Assembly: GCF_948472415.1 (NCBI RefSeq)
Contig: NZ_OX419519.1
Span: forward strand, 7,531,001-7,595,000
Length of the DNA: 64,000 nucleotides
Direction: 5' to 3'
Origin: Kitasatospora fiedleri
GTDB taxonomy: Bacteria > Actinomycetota > Actinomycetes > Streptomycetales > Streptomycetaceae
The translations under genes and the position numbers were made by a program. This document shows positions 27,248 to 36,280 of the stretch, piece after piece; within the stretch, counting starts at the first letter, position 1; every line of letters starts with the position of its first letter. Under the pieces are notes generated by a model. It made no database searches and was not told the DNA's origin. It saw only the letters and a program-made list of their open reading frames with translations.

Positions 27248-27684
27248 ACGCGCCCCACCAGCACACCACCGACCACCTGGACGAGGACGACATCGCCTAC
27301 CTGTTGGGCGACGTCGCGGTGGTCCGCGAGCGCTCGCTGCTGCGCTCCGCGCTCGGCCGCCCGCAGTCCTCGGCGTTCGGGGCGGACGCGTACCCGGACG
27401 CGTGGACCAAGGCGGTCGCGCTCGGCGAGTCGCTGGCCCGCAACCACCCCATGACGGACCGGAACAAGCGCACCGCCTTCGAGTCGATGCTGCTCTTCCT
27501 CGACTACAACGGACAGCCCTACACCGACCCGCAGCCGGACGACGCGGTCGCCTTCATGCTGCGCCTGGCCCAGGGCGGCTACCGCGACCGGTTCGACACC
27601 GCGGTGGCCGACCTCCGCCGAATCCTCGGCGCCGCCGCCGACCACCCCGACCGCCGCCGGGAGGGCGCGCGTCCGATGGGGTGA
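27244..27684 (+). CDS. Doc/Fic-family toxin
   Basis: This 146-residue protein has the Fic-fold core in the form found in Doc toxins: HPMTDRNKRTAFESMLLFL, matching HxxxDxNKR. Upstream, the segment with Leu-rich helices (DIAYLLGDVAVVRERSLL) fits the Doc N-terminus. Doc of phage P1 is a kinase that phosphorylates EF-Tu; other Fic proteins transfer AMP. The canonical HPFxxGN Phe is Met here and the Gly is Arg, so the reaction is uncertain. Its GTG overlaps the small upstream gene. Confidence 0.75.
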   Translation: MNAPHQHTTDHLDEDDIAYLLGDVAVVRERSLLRSALGRPQSSAFGADAYPDAWTKAVALGESLARNHPMTDRNKRTAFESMLLFLDYNGQPYTDPQPDDAVAFMLRLAQGGYRDRFDTAVADLRRILGAAADHPDRRREGARPMG

Positions 27685-27739
27685 AGGACGGTCGACTGGT
27701 TTGGGTACGGCCCATCACTCCGGCCAGGATGGCGGATGT

Positions 27740-27761
27740 GACGCACGGTCAACTGTGCGTC
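27740..27761. promoter_or_regulatory. Inverted repeat upstream of the GH19 chitinase
   Basis: GACGCAC (27740-27746) and GTGCGTC (27755-27761) flank an 8-nt spacer about 55 nt before the chitinase ATG. It may be an operator or a terminator of the toxin operon. Confidence 0.35.
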
Positions 27762-27815
27762 GCTGAACGTCATCGCCGATCGGGGCGGCCCGCCGGGCCG
27801 CCAGAGGGGTTCCCC

Positions 27816-28543
27816 ATGTCCGTCTCCCGCGTGCTCCGCGTGCGCTGTCCGTGCTGACCTCGACCGCGCTGCTGAGCACCCTCGGGCTGGCCGCCGCGCC
27901 GCTGCCCACCGCCTCGGCCGCCTCCTTCGTGGTCAGCGAGGCCCAGTTCAACAAGATGTTCCCGAACCGGAACGCCTTCTACACCTACAAGGGCCTGACC
28001 GACGCCCTCGGCGCCTACCCCAAGTTCGCCAACGCGGGCAGCGACGCCGTCCGCAAGCGCGAGGCCGCCGCCTTCCTGGCCAACGTCAGCCACGAGACCG
28101 GCGGCCTGCGCTACGTGGTCGAGCAGAACACCGCCAACTACCCGCACTATTGCGACACTTCGCAGCCCTACGGCTGCCCGGCCGGGAAGAGCGCCTACTA
28201 CGGCCGCGGCCCGCTCCAGCTCAGCTGGAACTTCAACTACAAGGCCGCCGGCGATGCCCTCGGCATCGACCTGCTGCACGACCCGTGGCAGGTGGAGAAG
28301 AACCCGGCCACCGCCTGGAAGACCGGCCTGTGGTTCTGGAACACCCAGAGCGGTGCCGGCCGGACGACCCCGCACGACGCGATCGTCAACAACAAGGGCT
28401 TCGGCGAGACCATCCGCAGCATCAACGGCGCGCTGGAGTGCGACGGCAAGAACCCGGACGAGCGCAACGACCGGATCAACCTCTACAAGCAGTTCGTCGG
28501 CGTCCTCGGCACCGACGTCGGCGGCGGCAGCCTCTCCTGCTGA
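27816..28543 (+). CDS. Secreted GH19 chitinase, frameshift in the signal peptide
   Basis: The start ATG at 27816 follows GAGGGG, but as read it stops after 13 codons. One missing base near 27840 would continue into the signal peptide (SVLTSTALLSTLGLAAA, ending TASA) and a GH19 catalytic domain of about 205 residues, 242 in all. The catalytic acid lies in NVSHETGGLR, and YYGRGPLQLSWNFNY is the family signature. It has no chitin-binding domain. GH19 chitinases cleave chitin with inversion and often have antifungal activity. A terminator follows. Confidence 0.9.
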
Positions 28544-28559
28544 CCCGCCGCCCCGCACC

Positions 28560-28598
28560 CGGCCGGGGCGCCCGCCGGGGGCCCGCTCGCCCCGGCCG
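28560..28598. terminator. Hairpin after the GH19 chitinase
   Basis: An 11-bp stem (28560-28570 with 28588-28598) with a 17-nt loop lies 17 nt after the stop. Confidence 0.55.
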
Positions 28599-28718
28599 TC
28601 TCCTCCGACACCGACGCGAATCGGCCGATCCACCACGTCCTGACTGCTCAACATCCGTCCTGGCATATGCTGCCGGGTGGCCAGGGACCACCACCACCCA
28701 CCCTCGCAGGAGTGCCCG

Positions 28719-29654
28719 ATGAGCGATCACCAGACCGACCCCGGTGCGACCCCGATCCCGATCGGCGTCGTCGGACTCGGCGACATCGCGCAGAAGGCGT
28801 ACCTGCCCGTCCTCACCGCCCAACCCGGCATCGACCTGCGCCTGATGACCCGCGACCGGGCCAAGCTCGACCGGATCGGCGACGCCCACCGCCTCCCGTT
28901 CCGCACCACCGACCTGGGCGAACTCATCGACTCCGGCATCCGCGCCGCCTTCGTCCACGCCGCCACCGACCAGCACGTCCCGATCGTCGAGGAACTGCTC
29001 ACCCGCGGCGTCGACGTGTACGTCGACAAGCCGCTCGCCTACGACCTCGACGGCGCCCGCCGCCTGACCTCCCTCGCCGAGCGCACCGGCCGCTCCCTGA
29101 TGGTCGGCTTCAACCGCCGCCACGCCCCCGGCTACCTGCTCGCCGCCGAGCGCCCGCGCGACCTGATCGTGCTCCAGAAGCACCGTGAGGGCCTCCCCGA
29201 GCGCGCCCGCACCCTGGTCTACGACGACTTCATCCACGTCGTCGACACCCTGCGCTTCCTCGTCCCCGGCGAGATCGAGCACGTGGACGTCCGCTCCCGC
29301 ACCCGCGACGGCCTGGTCGAACACGTCGTCCTCACCCTCGCCGGCCACGGCTTCACCGCCCTCGGCCTCATGAACCGGGTCTCCGGCTCCACCGAGGAGA
29401 TCCTCGAAGTCTCCGGCGCCGACTCCAAGCGCGAGGTCCACAACCTCGCCGAGGTCGTCGACCACCGCGGCCAGCCCACCGTCCGCCGCCGCGGCGACTG
29501 GGTCCCCGTCGCCCGCCAGCGCGGCATCGAACAGATCGTCCAGCACTTCCTCGACGCCCTCCGCGCCGGCAAGACCCTCGACGCCACCGACGCCCTGCGC
29601 ACCCACGAACTCTGCGAACTCATCGTCAACCGCATCGAAACCGACCCCAGCTGA
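28719..29654 (+). CDS. Gfo/Idh/MocA-family oxidoreductase
   Basis: I take the ATG at 28719, with AGGAG 7 nt upstream, rather than the in-frame upstream start at 28677. The 311-residue protein has the Rossmann motif GVVGLGDIAQKAYLP and the family's catalytic-Lys segment VDVYVDKPLAYDL. These enzymes oxidise or reduce sugars, inositols or bile-pigment-like substrates with NAD(P). The substrate is unknown. It stands as a single gene between the chitinase and the metallo-hydrolase. Confidence 0.85.
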   Translation: MSDHQTDPGATPIPIGVVGLGDIAQKAYLPVLTAQPGIDLRLMTRDRAKLDRIGDAHRLPFRTTDLGELIDSGIRAAFVHAATDQHVPIVEELLTRGVDVYVDKPLAYDLDGARRLTSLAERTGRSLMVGFNRRHAPGYLLAAERPRDLIVLQKHREGLPERARTLVYDDFIHVVDTLRFLVPGEIEHVDVRSRTRDGLVEHVVLTLAGHGFTALGLMNRVSGSTEEILEVSGADSKREVHNLAEVVDHRGQPTVRRRGDWVPVARQRGIEQIVQHFLDALRAGKTLDATDALRTHELCELIVNRIETDPS

Positions 29655-29760
29655 CCCCGCCCCGCCCACCTGGACGCCACCGACGCAGTGACTGACTCCC
29701 CGTCAACCACCTTGCAGAAAACGGGATGCGGACTGCCGTGGCCCGGGCTAGGTTGATCCG

Positions 29761-30417
29761 ATGCGCCTGACGAAGTACGCCCACGCCTGCGTCCGGATCG
29801 ACTCGCCCGACGGGGAGCGCTCCGTCCTGATCGACCCGGGCTGCTGGACGGAGCCGGAGGCGTTCAAGGGCGTCCGGGCGGTGCTCTACACGCACGCGCA
29901 CGCCGACCACGTCGACGACGGCCTGCTCGCCGCCGCCCGCGCCGCCGACCCGGGCCTGGAGGTCTACACCCACCCGGAGCTCGCGGCCGAGCTCGCCGGG
30001 CACCCCGCCCTCGCCGGCCTCCCGCCCACCGCCGTCCGGGCGGGGGAGGGCTTCGAGGCGGGCGGCTTCGCGGTGCGCGCGGTCGGCGGGCGGCACGCGC
30101 AGGTCATCGACGGGTACCCGGACTGCGCGAACCTCGGCTACCTGGTCGAGGGCGTCTACCACCCCGGCGACGCCCTGCACGTCCCGCACGGCCCGGGGGA
30201 GGACGTCCGCGCCCTGCTGCTCCCGGCGTCCGGCCCGTGGCTGAGCCTGCGGGAGGCGATCGAAATGGTGCGCGCCATCCGCCCGGAGCGCACCTTCCCG
30301 ATCCACGACGCCAACCTGAGCGCGATCGGCGCCGAGAACTTCGACGGCTGGCTCGGCGGGGAGGCGGCCACCCGTTACGCCCGGATCGCGCTGGGGGAGT
30401 CCGCCGTCCTGGACTGA
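29761..30417 (+). CDS. MBL-fold metallo-hydrolase
   Basis: This 218-residue protein opens MRLTKYAHACVRI and has the metal-binding THAHADHVDD (HxHxDH) motif near residue 45, a later His in VGGRHAQVIDG, and the final FPIHDANLSA. This matches the UlaG/YtnP-like branch of metallo-beta-lactamase-fold hydrolases. The substrate is unknown. Confidence 0.85.
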   Translation: MRLTKYAHACVRIDSPDGERSVLIDPGCWTEPEAFKGVRAVLYTHAHADHVDDGLLAAARAADPGLEVYTHPELAAELAGHPALAGLPPTAVRAGEGFEAGGFAVRAVGGRHAQVIDGYPDCANLGYLVEGVYHPGDALHVPHGPGEDVRALLLPASGPWLSLREAIEMVRAIRPERTFPIHDANLSAIGAENFDGWLGGEAATRYARIALGESAVLD

Positions 30418-30468
30418 CACCGGCCCCCCGATCACCGTTCCCCGGTCACCGGCCCGGCGACCGCTCGA

Positions 30469-31232
30469 TCACTGGCCCATCACGTAGCGGACGGTCGGGC
30501 CGGTGGTCCAGCCGCCGTCCACCGCGAGCTCGGCGCCCGTGATGTAGGAGGCCGCGTCGGAGAGCAGGAAGACGGTGGCCGAGGCGATCTCGGACGCCTC
30601 GCCGACCCGGCCCATCGGAGTGTTGGGGTAGTTGCCCTCACCGCGCCGGATGCCGGTGGACGCCGTCATCGGGGTGTAGGTCATGCCCGGGTGGACGGAG
30701 TTCACCCGGACCCGGTCCACGCCCAGCTCCACCGCGCCGATCTTGGTCAGCCCGCGGACGCCCCACTTGGACGCGCCGTAGCCGGCCGTCAGCGCCAGGC
30801 CCATCAGGCCGGCCGCCGAGGAGATGTTCACCACCGAGCCGCCGCCGGCCTCCCGCAGCGCCGGGACGACCGCCTTCATGCCGATGAACACGCCGGTCAG
30901 GTTGACGTCCAGGACCTTGCGGAAGTGCTCCACCGACTCCTCGGTCAGGAAGCTCCCGGTGGAGATGCCCGCGTTGTTCACCAGCCCGTGCACCGCCCCG
31001 AACTCGGCCTGCGCGTACGCGACCACGTCCGCCCAGTCCTGCTCCGAGGTGACGTCGTGGTGGCGGTAGCGGGCCCGCTCGCCCAGCGCCGCGGCGACGG
31101 CCGCGCCGTCCGCGTCCAGGACGTCGGTGATCAGCACGTTCGCCCCCGCCTCGACCGCCTGCTTGGCGGTCTCCGCGCCCAGGCCCGGGCCCCGCCGGTG
31201 ATGACGACGGTATTGCCGGACAGCTCACTCAT
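30469..31232 (-). CDS. Short-chain dehydrogenase/reductase (steroid dehydrogenase-like), one frameshift
   Basis: The start at 31232 follows AAGGAGC, but the frame breaks within the cofactor loop. One missing G in the CCCGGG run near 31190 restores VVITGGARGLGAETA and joins it to the rest, giving 254 residues, the usual SDR size. NNAGIS and the catalytic Tyr/Lys YGASKWG are present, with Ser in SVVNISSAAG. It resembles actinobacterial 3-alpha/20-beta-hydroxysteroid dehydrogenases. A TetR gene is transcribed just upstream in the same direction and may control it. Confidence 0.85.
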
Positions 31233-31352
31233 GACTTGCTCCTTGCTCGCTCGCCCCGCAGGGCAGACGCCCCGCGGGCGCTCGTTCCAGTGGTACGTCC
31301 TCCGCCGACACCCGACACCCGACACTCGGTGCTCGGTACTCGGCGGCGGGGG

Positions 31353-32018
31353 TCAGGGCACCGGCGCGGTCAGCAGGCCGGTGCAGACGGAGACGAGGTC
31401 GGCCAGGTACGCGCGGTCCTCGCTCAGGGTGGGCTCGCCCTCGGCCAACTGCCGGGCGCGCTCGGCGAGCGCGGCCCCGATCAGGGTCAGCGCCAGGTCG
31501 ATCCGCTCCAGCCGGACGGGCTCGGGCGCCAGCGCGACCAGCGGCTCCTCCAGCGCGAGGATCAGCCGCCAGTACAGGGTGCCCGCGAGCCCGGCGTGCG
31601 GACGCCGCTCCCGGATGCCGCTGCGGTGGCTGACCTGGGTGGAGATCCGCAGGCAGTCCCGGCCGCGCTCGGTGCGCAGCTCGGTGGACTCCGCGTCCAC
31701 CAGCGCCCGAGCAGCTCGCCCAGCCCGCACCCCTCGGGCCGCGGCAGCCGCTCGGCGAGCGCCCGCTCGGTGCGCCGCTGCCGCTCGGCCATCACCGCGT
31801 CCAGCAGTCCCTCGCGCGAACCGAAGTGGTACTGCACCGCGGACGGGTTCGCCTGCCCGGCCCCCGCACCACCTCGCGCAGCTGCGCCCCGTGCACGCCC
31901 CGCGCGCGAACGCGCGCTCCGCGGAGCGGATCAGCCGCGCCCGGGTGGAACCGCCGTCGCCGTGGTCGTCATCGACCGGTTCGGGGCCGCTCCCGGCGGC
32001 CTTCGACTTCCTCGTCAT
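31353..32018 (-). CDS. TetR-family regulator, three apparent frameshifts
   Basis: The N-terminus (TRARLIRSAERAFAR), the middle (VQYHFGSREGLLDAVMAERQRR, the end of the HTH and start of the core; shown split as VQYHFGSREG and LLDAVMAE) and the C-terminus lie in alternating frames. Missing single bases near 31907, 31863 and 31712 would give one protein of about 222 residues with the TetR HTH at residues 27-75 (GAQLREVVRGAGQANPSAV). The AT-rich palindrome at 32035-32053 lies 17 nt upstream of the start and is its likely operator. It probably regulates the following SDR and/or the divergent PAP2 gene. Confidence 0.75.
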   Translation of the reverse strand: MTRKSKAAGSGPEPVDDDHGDGGSTRARLIRSAERAFARGACTGRSCARWCGGRAGEPVRGAVPLRFARGTAGRGDGRAAAAHRAGARRAAAAARGVRAGRAARALVDAESTELRTERGRDCLRISTQVSHRSGIRERRPHAGLAGTLYWRLILALEEPLVALAPEPVRLERIDLALTLIGAALAERARQLAEGEPTLSEDRAYLADLVSVCTGLLTAPVP

Positions 32019-32034
32019 GCCGCCACATTAATAC

Positions 32035-32053
32035 TCGACATTATTAATGTCGA
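32035..32053. promoter_or_regulatory. Probable TetR operator
   Basis: TCGACATT and AATGTCGA flank a 3-nt ATT spacer inside an unusually AT-rich stretch (about 32025-32060). It lies directly before the TetR start and in front of the divergent PAP2 gene, as expected for an autoregulatory operator. Confidence 0.7.
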
Positions 32054-32169
32054 ACATTAGGGCAGTTGGCGGAGCCCGCTACCCGTCCGTGTGTCGTCTG
32101 GGAACTCGCTGGGAACCCCGGCGCGCGGCAGGAGGAATCTCCAAGCCGCAGTTGCTAGCTTCGTGACGC

Positions 32170-33174
32170 ATGATCGACTCGTCCCACCTGGCAGCCCGGT
32201 CACGCTCCCTGGCGCTCCACCTCCTGTCCCGGCTCAGACTCCGCCACCTCGCCTGGCCGCTGTTCGTCGTGGCGTTCTGGCGCTACCTGGTCGTCTACGG
32301 CCTGCCGTACGCCAACGACGTGGTCTTCCTGTGGCTGATCGCCGCCCTGATCGCGGCGTCCGTGCACAGCGGCGGTCGAAAGGGGTGGCTGTACGTCCTG
32401 CGCGACTGGGTCCCGGTGATGGCCGTGGTCTGGACGTACTCGCTGCTCCGGGGCTACGGCTCGCACACCCCCTGGAAGCCGCACTACGCCCCGCAGCTCG
32501 CCTTCGACAAGGTGCTCGGCTTCGGCGAGACCTGGACCGTCCGGCTCCAGGACTGGCTCTACCACCCCGGCCGGCCGCAGTGGTACGACTACGCGGCCGT
32601 CACCGTCTACATGTCGCACTTCTTCGCGGTGTTCGTGATCCTCGCCGTGCTGTGGAAGCGCAACCACGCCCGGTTCCGGCACTTCCTCGGCTGCTACCTG
32701 GCGATCACCGCGATCGGCTTCGTCACCTACGTGCTCTACCCGGCCGACCCGCCGTGGCTGACCGCGCTGGAGGGCCACATGCCGGCCGTCAGCCGGGTCG
32801 TCTCCACCGTCCTCGACAGCAGTGGTCTGCACCGGGCCGGCACCGTCTTCGAGAACGGCAGCAAGTTCGCCAACGACGTCGCCGCGATGCCCTCGCTGCA
32901 CGCCGCCTACCCGATGATGATCGCCCTGGTGTTCTGGCCGAAGGCCGGCCGCACCCTGCGCGTCCTGCTCGCCGCGTACCCGCTGGCGATGGCCTTCACG
33001 CTGGTCTACGGCGCCGAGCACTTCATCATCGACATCCTGGTCGGCTGGGCCTACGCCTGGGCGATGGTCACCCTGGTCAACCGCTTCATCGCCCGCCGCG
33101 CGGCGGCCCGGGCGGTGCGGGAGGCGGCGGCCGCCCCCGCCGTCGAACCGATCCCGACCGTCCCGGTCGGCTGA
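32170..33174 (+). CDS. PAP2-superfamily membrane enzyme (inositolphosphotransferase-like)
   Basis: This 334-residue protein has about six membrane helices and the acid-phosphatase motifs of the PAP2_3 (Aur1/Ipt1-like) group: PSLHAAYPMM (motif with the catalytic His) and YGAEHFIIDILVGW (last His/Asp motif). These enzymes hydrolyse or transfer phospho-head groups on lipids at the membrane. The exact substrate is unknown. It is divergent from the TetR gene across the operator. Confidence 0.85.
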   Translation: MIDSSHLAARSRSLALHLLSRLRLRHLAWPLFVVAFWRYLVVYGLPYANDVVFLWLIAALIAASVHSGGRKGWLYVLRDWVPVMAVVWTYSLLRGYGSHTPWKPHYAPQLAFDKVLGFGETWTVRLQDWLYHPGRPQWYDYAAVTVYMSHFFAVFVILAVLWKRNHARFRHFLGCYLAITAIGFVTYVLYPADPPWLTALEGHMPAVSRVVSTVLDSSGLHRAGTVFENGSKFANDVAAMPSLHAAYPMMIALVFWPKAGRTLRVLLAAYPLAMAFTLVYGAEHFIIDILVGWAYAWAMVTLVNRFIARRAAARAVREAAAAPAVEPIPTVPVG

Positions 33175-33203
33175 GGGCGCTCCTCCCCGCTCCCGCGGGC
33201 CCC

Positions 33204-33239
33204 GGCCCCGGCCCGGCAAGGTGGTGCCGGACCGGGGCC
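33204..33239. terminator. Hairpin after the PAP2 gene
   Basis: A 15-bp stem with one mismatch (33204-33218 with 33225-33239) and a 6-nt loop lies 30 nt after the stop. Confidence 0.65.
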
Positions 33240-33541
33240 CTTCCACGTCCCCGGCCCGCCGCCGCCATCGTCCGCCGCCGCCGTCCGCCGTCGCGCCCGG
33301 GAAGCCGCCGACGAGACCCTCCGGAGGCGGCTGAGCGGATGCCGGGAAGTCGCTGGGCTTTCCCTGTGAATCGAACTGTCCCGCGTTCGCGCCGATGGGC
33401 CGCCCGGGTGAACCTGACGTCCCGTCAGGGGTGGCGGCTCCGAGGCGATCCGGCGGGAGCGGGGAAGGCTTTGCCAATCCGTGGCGGAGTCTTGTTGCGC
33501 CCCCGGGTAGCGTCGTGCGGAACACCGCAGGAGGACCCGCC

Positions 33542-33613
33542 ATGGCCGCACCCCACGCTCCGTCAGCGCCCGGCGCGCGCCCCCGACCCGCCGGCGGGCC
33601 GACCGGCCGATGA
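33542..33613 (+). CDS. Tiny 23-codon frame overlapping the next membrane gene
   Basis: A 23-residue frame (start MAAPHAPSAPG, end GGPTGR) has a consensus AGGAGG 8 nt upstream and ends in an ATGA overlap with the start at 33610. Either it is a translated leader coupled to the membrane protein, or it is the true N-terminus of that protein split by another single-base error. It has no recognisable function alone. Confidence 0.35.
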   Translation: MAAPHAPSAPGARPRPAGGPTGR

Positions 33614-33804
33614 TCTCCGGCCATCTCGCCGCACCCGTCCTGTGGGCGGTCCTGACGCCGCTCGGCGTCCTGCTCTCCGGTGTCGGCCTGGCCTCCACCA
33701 TTCGCATCCGTCCGGGCACCGACCGCCCCCGCGACCACCTGCTCGGCCCCCTGCTGATCGCCACCGGCATCCTGGTCGCGGGCTTCGGTCTCTGGATGCT
33801 CTAA
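33610..33804 (+). CDS. Small two-helix membrane protein
   Basis: This 64-residue protein has two hydrophobic segments (about residues 8-29, ending STIRIRPG, and about 46-63) joined by a short charged loop. There is no ribosome site of its own except the coupled upstream frame. The function is unknown. Confidence 0.55.
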   Translation: MISGHLAAPVLWAVLTPLGVLLSGVGLASTIRIRPGTDRPRDHLLGPLLIATGILVAGFGLWML

Positions 33805-33860
33805 AGCCCCGCCACCCCCCCCGCACACCCACGGACGTGGCTCGACCGCAGCGACGGTAC

Positions 33861-34210
33861 TCAGCCGCCGCCCGTGACCCGATCGCCGTCCGAAGCTCGG
33901 TCGCCGATGCCGGTCCAGCCGAACCCCGACCGCCACTCCGTCCGCCCGCGCGACCAGCCGACCAGCGCGTTCACCACCTCGGCGAGGGAGAGCGTCGGGG
34001 TCCGGTCGTGCTCGGCGGGTGCGCCGTCGCGGTACTCCACCGGGTAGACGCCGTTCTCCTGGAGACGGACCTGCGCGTACCGGTCGCCCGCCGGCTCGTC
34101 CGGGCCGAACCGTTCGACGATCAGGGGGATTCGCCCCGCTGCATGTTCGCCACCAGCCGGCTCAGGCCGGCCGGCCCCGGGTCGCGCATCGACAGTCCGC
34201 GCTCGGTCAT
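33861..34210 (-). CDS. Hypothetical protein, one frameshift
   Basis: The start MTERGLSMRDPG and the C-terminal 85 residues (from LIVERFGPDEPAGD) lie in different frames. One missing C in the CCCC run near 34135 joins them into a 116-residue soluble protein. It has Leu/Arg-rich helices at the N-terminus and an aromatic-rich centre (GVYPVEYRDG). I do not recognise the family; the layout resembles small immunity-like proteins, but this is only an impression. Confidence 0.5.
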
Positions 34211-34342
34211 CGCGTGAAGCCTGCGTGGAGCATGCCGCACCTCGCCGACAACGGCCCCGCCGGGGGCAACGGGAACGCGCCACCCGCTCCGCCTTGGCCC
34301 CGAGCCCCACCCCTGATCCCCTCGTCCTCCGCCGACCAAAAA

Positions 34343-34358
34343 CAAGCACGCGTGCTTG
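34343..34358. promoter_or_regulatory. Perfect 16-bp palindrome before the acyl-CoA catabolic operon
   Basis: CAAGCACGCGTGCTTG is a perfect palindrome preceded by an A-run, about 105 nt upstream of the AtuA-like start, in the only AT-richer part of the region. The TetR gene at 44359 closing the operon is the likely binder. Confidence 0.6.
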
Positions 34359-34461
34359 ATTTGTCTTCAGGTTGCTGCCACGCTCGGTCCCGACCGGACG
34401 CGCTCCGTTCCCGGTCGCCGCCGTCAACGGCGGCCGGGAGCGGCGGAGTTGGGGAGGTTTC

Positions 34462-36280
34462 GTGCTGCGGATCGGCAATGCTTCGGGGTTCTACGGAGAC
34501 AGGTTCGGCGCGTTCCGCGAGATGCTGACCGGCGGCCGCTGGACGTGCTGACGGGGGACTACCTGGCCGAGCTGACCATGCTGATCCTGGCCCGGGACCG
34601 GCTGCGCGACCCGTCGCTGGGGTACGCGCGGACGTTCCTGCGGCAGGCCGAGGAGTGCCTCGCCGAGGCGCTCGACCGCGGGGTGCGGATCGTGGTGAAC
34701 GCGGGCGGCCTCAACCCGGCCCGGCTGGCCGAGGCGCTCGGCGAACTCGCCGCCCGGCAGGGCCTCCGGGCCCGGATCGGCCACGTCACCGGTGACGAAC
34801 TCCTCCCCAGGGCAAGCGAGTTCGGCTGGACGGAGGAGCGGAGCCCGCACCGTCCGCTGCTGGCCGCGAACGCCTACCTGGGGGCGTTCGGCATCGCCGA
34901 GTGCCTGCGCGCGGGCGCGGACGTGGTGGTGACCGGCCGGGTGACGGACGCCGCGCTGGTGGTCGGGCCGGGCATCGCCCACCACGGGTGGACGCCGGAC
35001 GACCTGGACGCGCTGGCGGGAGCCGTGGTGGCGGGCCACGTCCTGGAGTGCGGGGCGCAGGCGACCGGCGGGAACTACGCGTTCTTCACCGAGCACGACG
35101 TCGACCACCCGGGCTTCCCGATCGCCGAACTGCACGCCGACGGCAGCAGCGTGATCACCAAGCACCCGGGCACCGGTGGCACGGTGACCCTGGAGACCGT
35201 CACCGCCCAACTCCTGTACGAGACGGGCGGACCGCGCTATCTCGGGCCGGACGTCACGGCCCGGCTGGACACCGTGACGCTCACCGCGCAGGGCACCGAC
35301 CGGGTCCGGATCGACGGCGTGCGCGGCGAGCCCCCGCCCGCCACCCTCAAGGTCGGGCTGAACCGGCTCGGCGGTACCGCAACGAGCTGGCGTTCGTCCT
35401 CACCGGCCTGGACGCCGACGCCAAATCCGCCCTGGTACAACGGCAGTTGAACCGGGCGCTGGCCGCCGACCCGCCGACCGAACTGCGCTGGACCGAGACC
35501 CGCACCCAGCACCCGGACGCCGACACCGAGGAACGCGCCAGCACCCTGCTCCGGCTCACCGCCCGCGACCCGCAGGAGCGCCGGGTCGGACGCGCCCTCA
35601 CCGCCGCCGCCGTCGAACTCGGCCTGGCCGGCTACCCGGGCTTCCACCTCACCGCCCCGCCCGGCCGCCCCAGCCCCTACGGGGTCTTCGAGGCAAGGGA
35701 GTTGGACCAGAAGGCAGTCGACCACACCGCCCACCTGCCTGCCGACCGCCTGCCTGCTGACCGCCTGCCTGCTGACCACCTGCCCGCCGCCAGCCTGCCC
35801 GCCGTCCACCCGGCCACCGGCCGACGTATCTCCATCCCGCCCCCGACGGCCACCACCACCCGCCAACCCCCGCTCCCGCCAGTCCGGTTGCCGCCACCCC
35901 CGCCCCCCGGCCCGACCCGCCGCGCCCCGCTCGGCCTGGTCGCCGGAGCCCGCAGCGGCGACAAGGGCGGCGACGCCAACCTCGGCCTCTGGGCCCGCGA
36001 CGAAGCCGGATGGCCCTGGCTCGCCCACACCCTCACCGTCGCCAGACTGCGCGAACTCCTCCCGGAGACCGCCGAACTGGAGATCGAGCGCCACCTGTTT
36101 CCGAACCTCCGGGCGGTCAACTTCACCCTCCGCGGCCTGCTCGGCGAAGGCGTCGCCGCCCAGGCCAGGTTCGACCCCCAGGCGAAGGCGCTGGGGGAGT
36201 GGCTGCGCTCCCGCCACCTCGACATCCCGGAACCCCTTCTCCCATCCGTCCGGCCCGAGCCCCCGGAGGCCCCGCTGTGA
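34462..36280 (+). CDS. AtuA-like (DUF1446) acyclic terpene utilisation protein, two frameshifts
   Basis: The GTG start follows GGGGAGG. Missing single bases near 34532 (GGCGGCC run) and 35378 (GGCGG run) break the frame; repair gives about 606 residues. The N-terminal two-thirds match the AtuA family (MLRIGNASGFYGDR; IVVNAGGLNPARLAEAL; VVVTGRVTDAALVVGP). After a Pro-rich linker with repeated LPAD units comes a C-terminal domain (GLVAGARSGDKGGDANLG). AtuA is required for growth of Pseudomonas on citronellol, but its reaction is not defined. Its stop overlaps the carboxylase start (GTGA). Confidence 0.85.
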
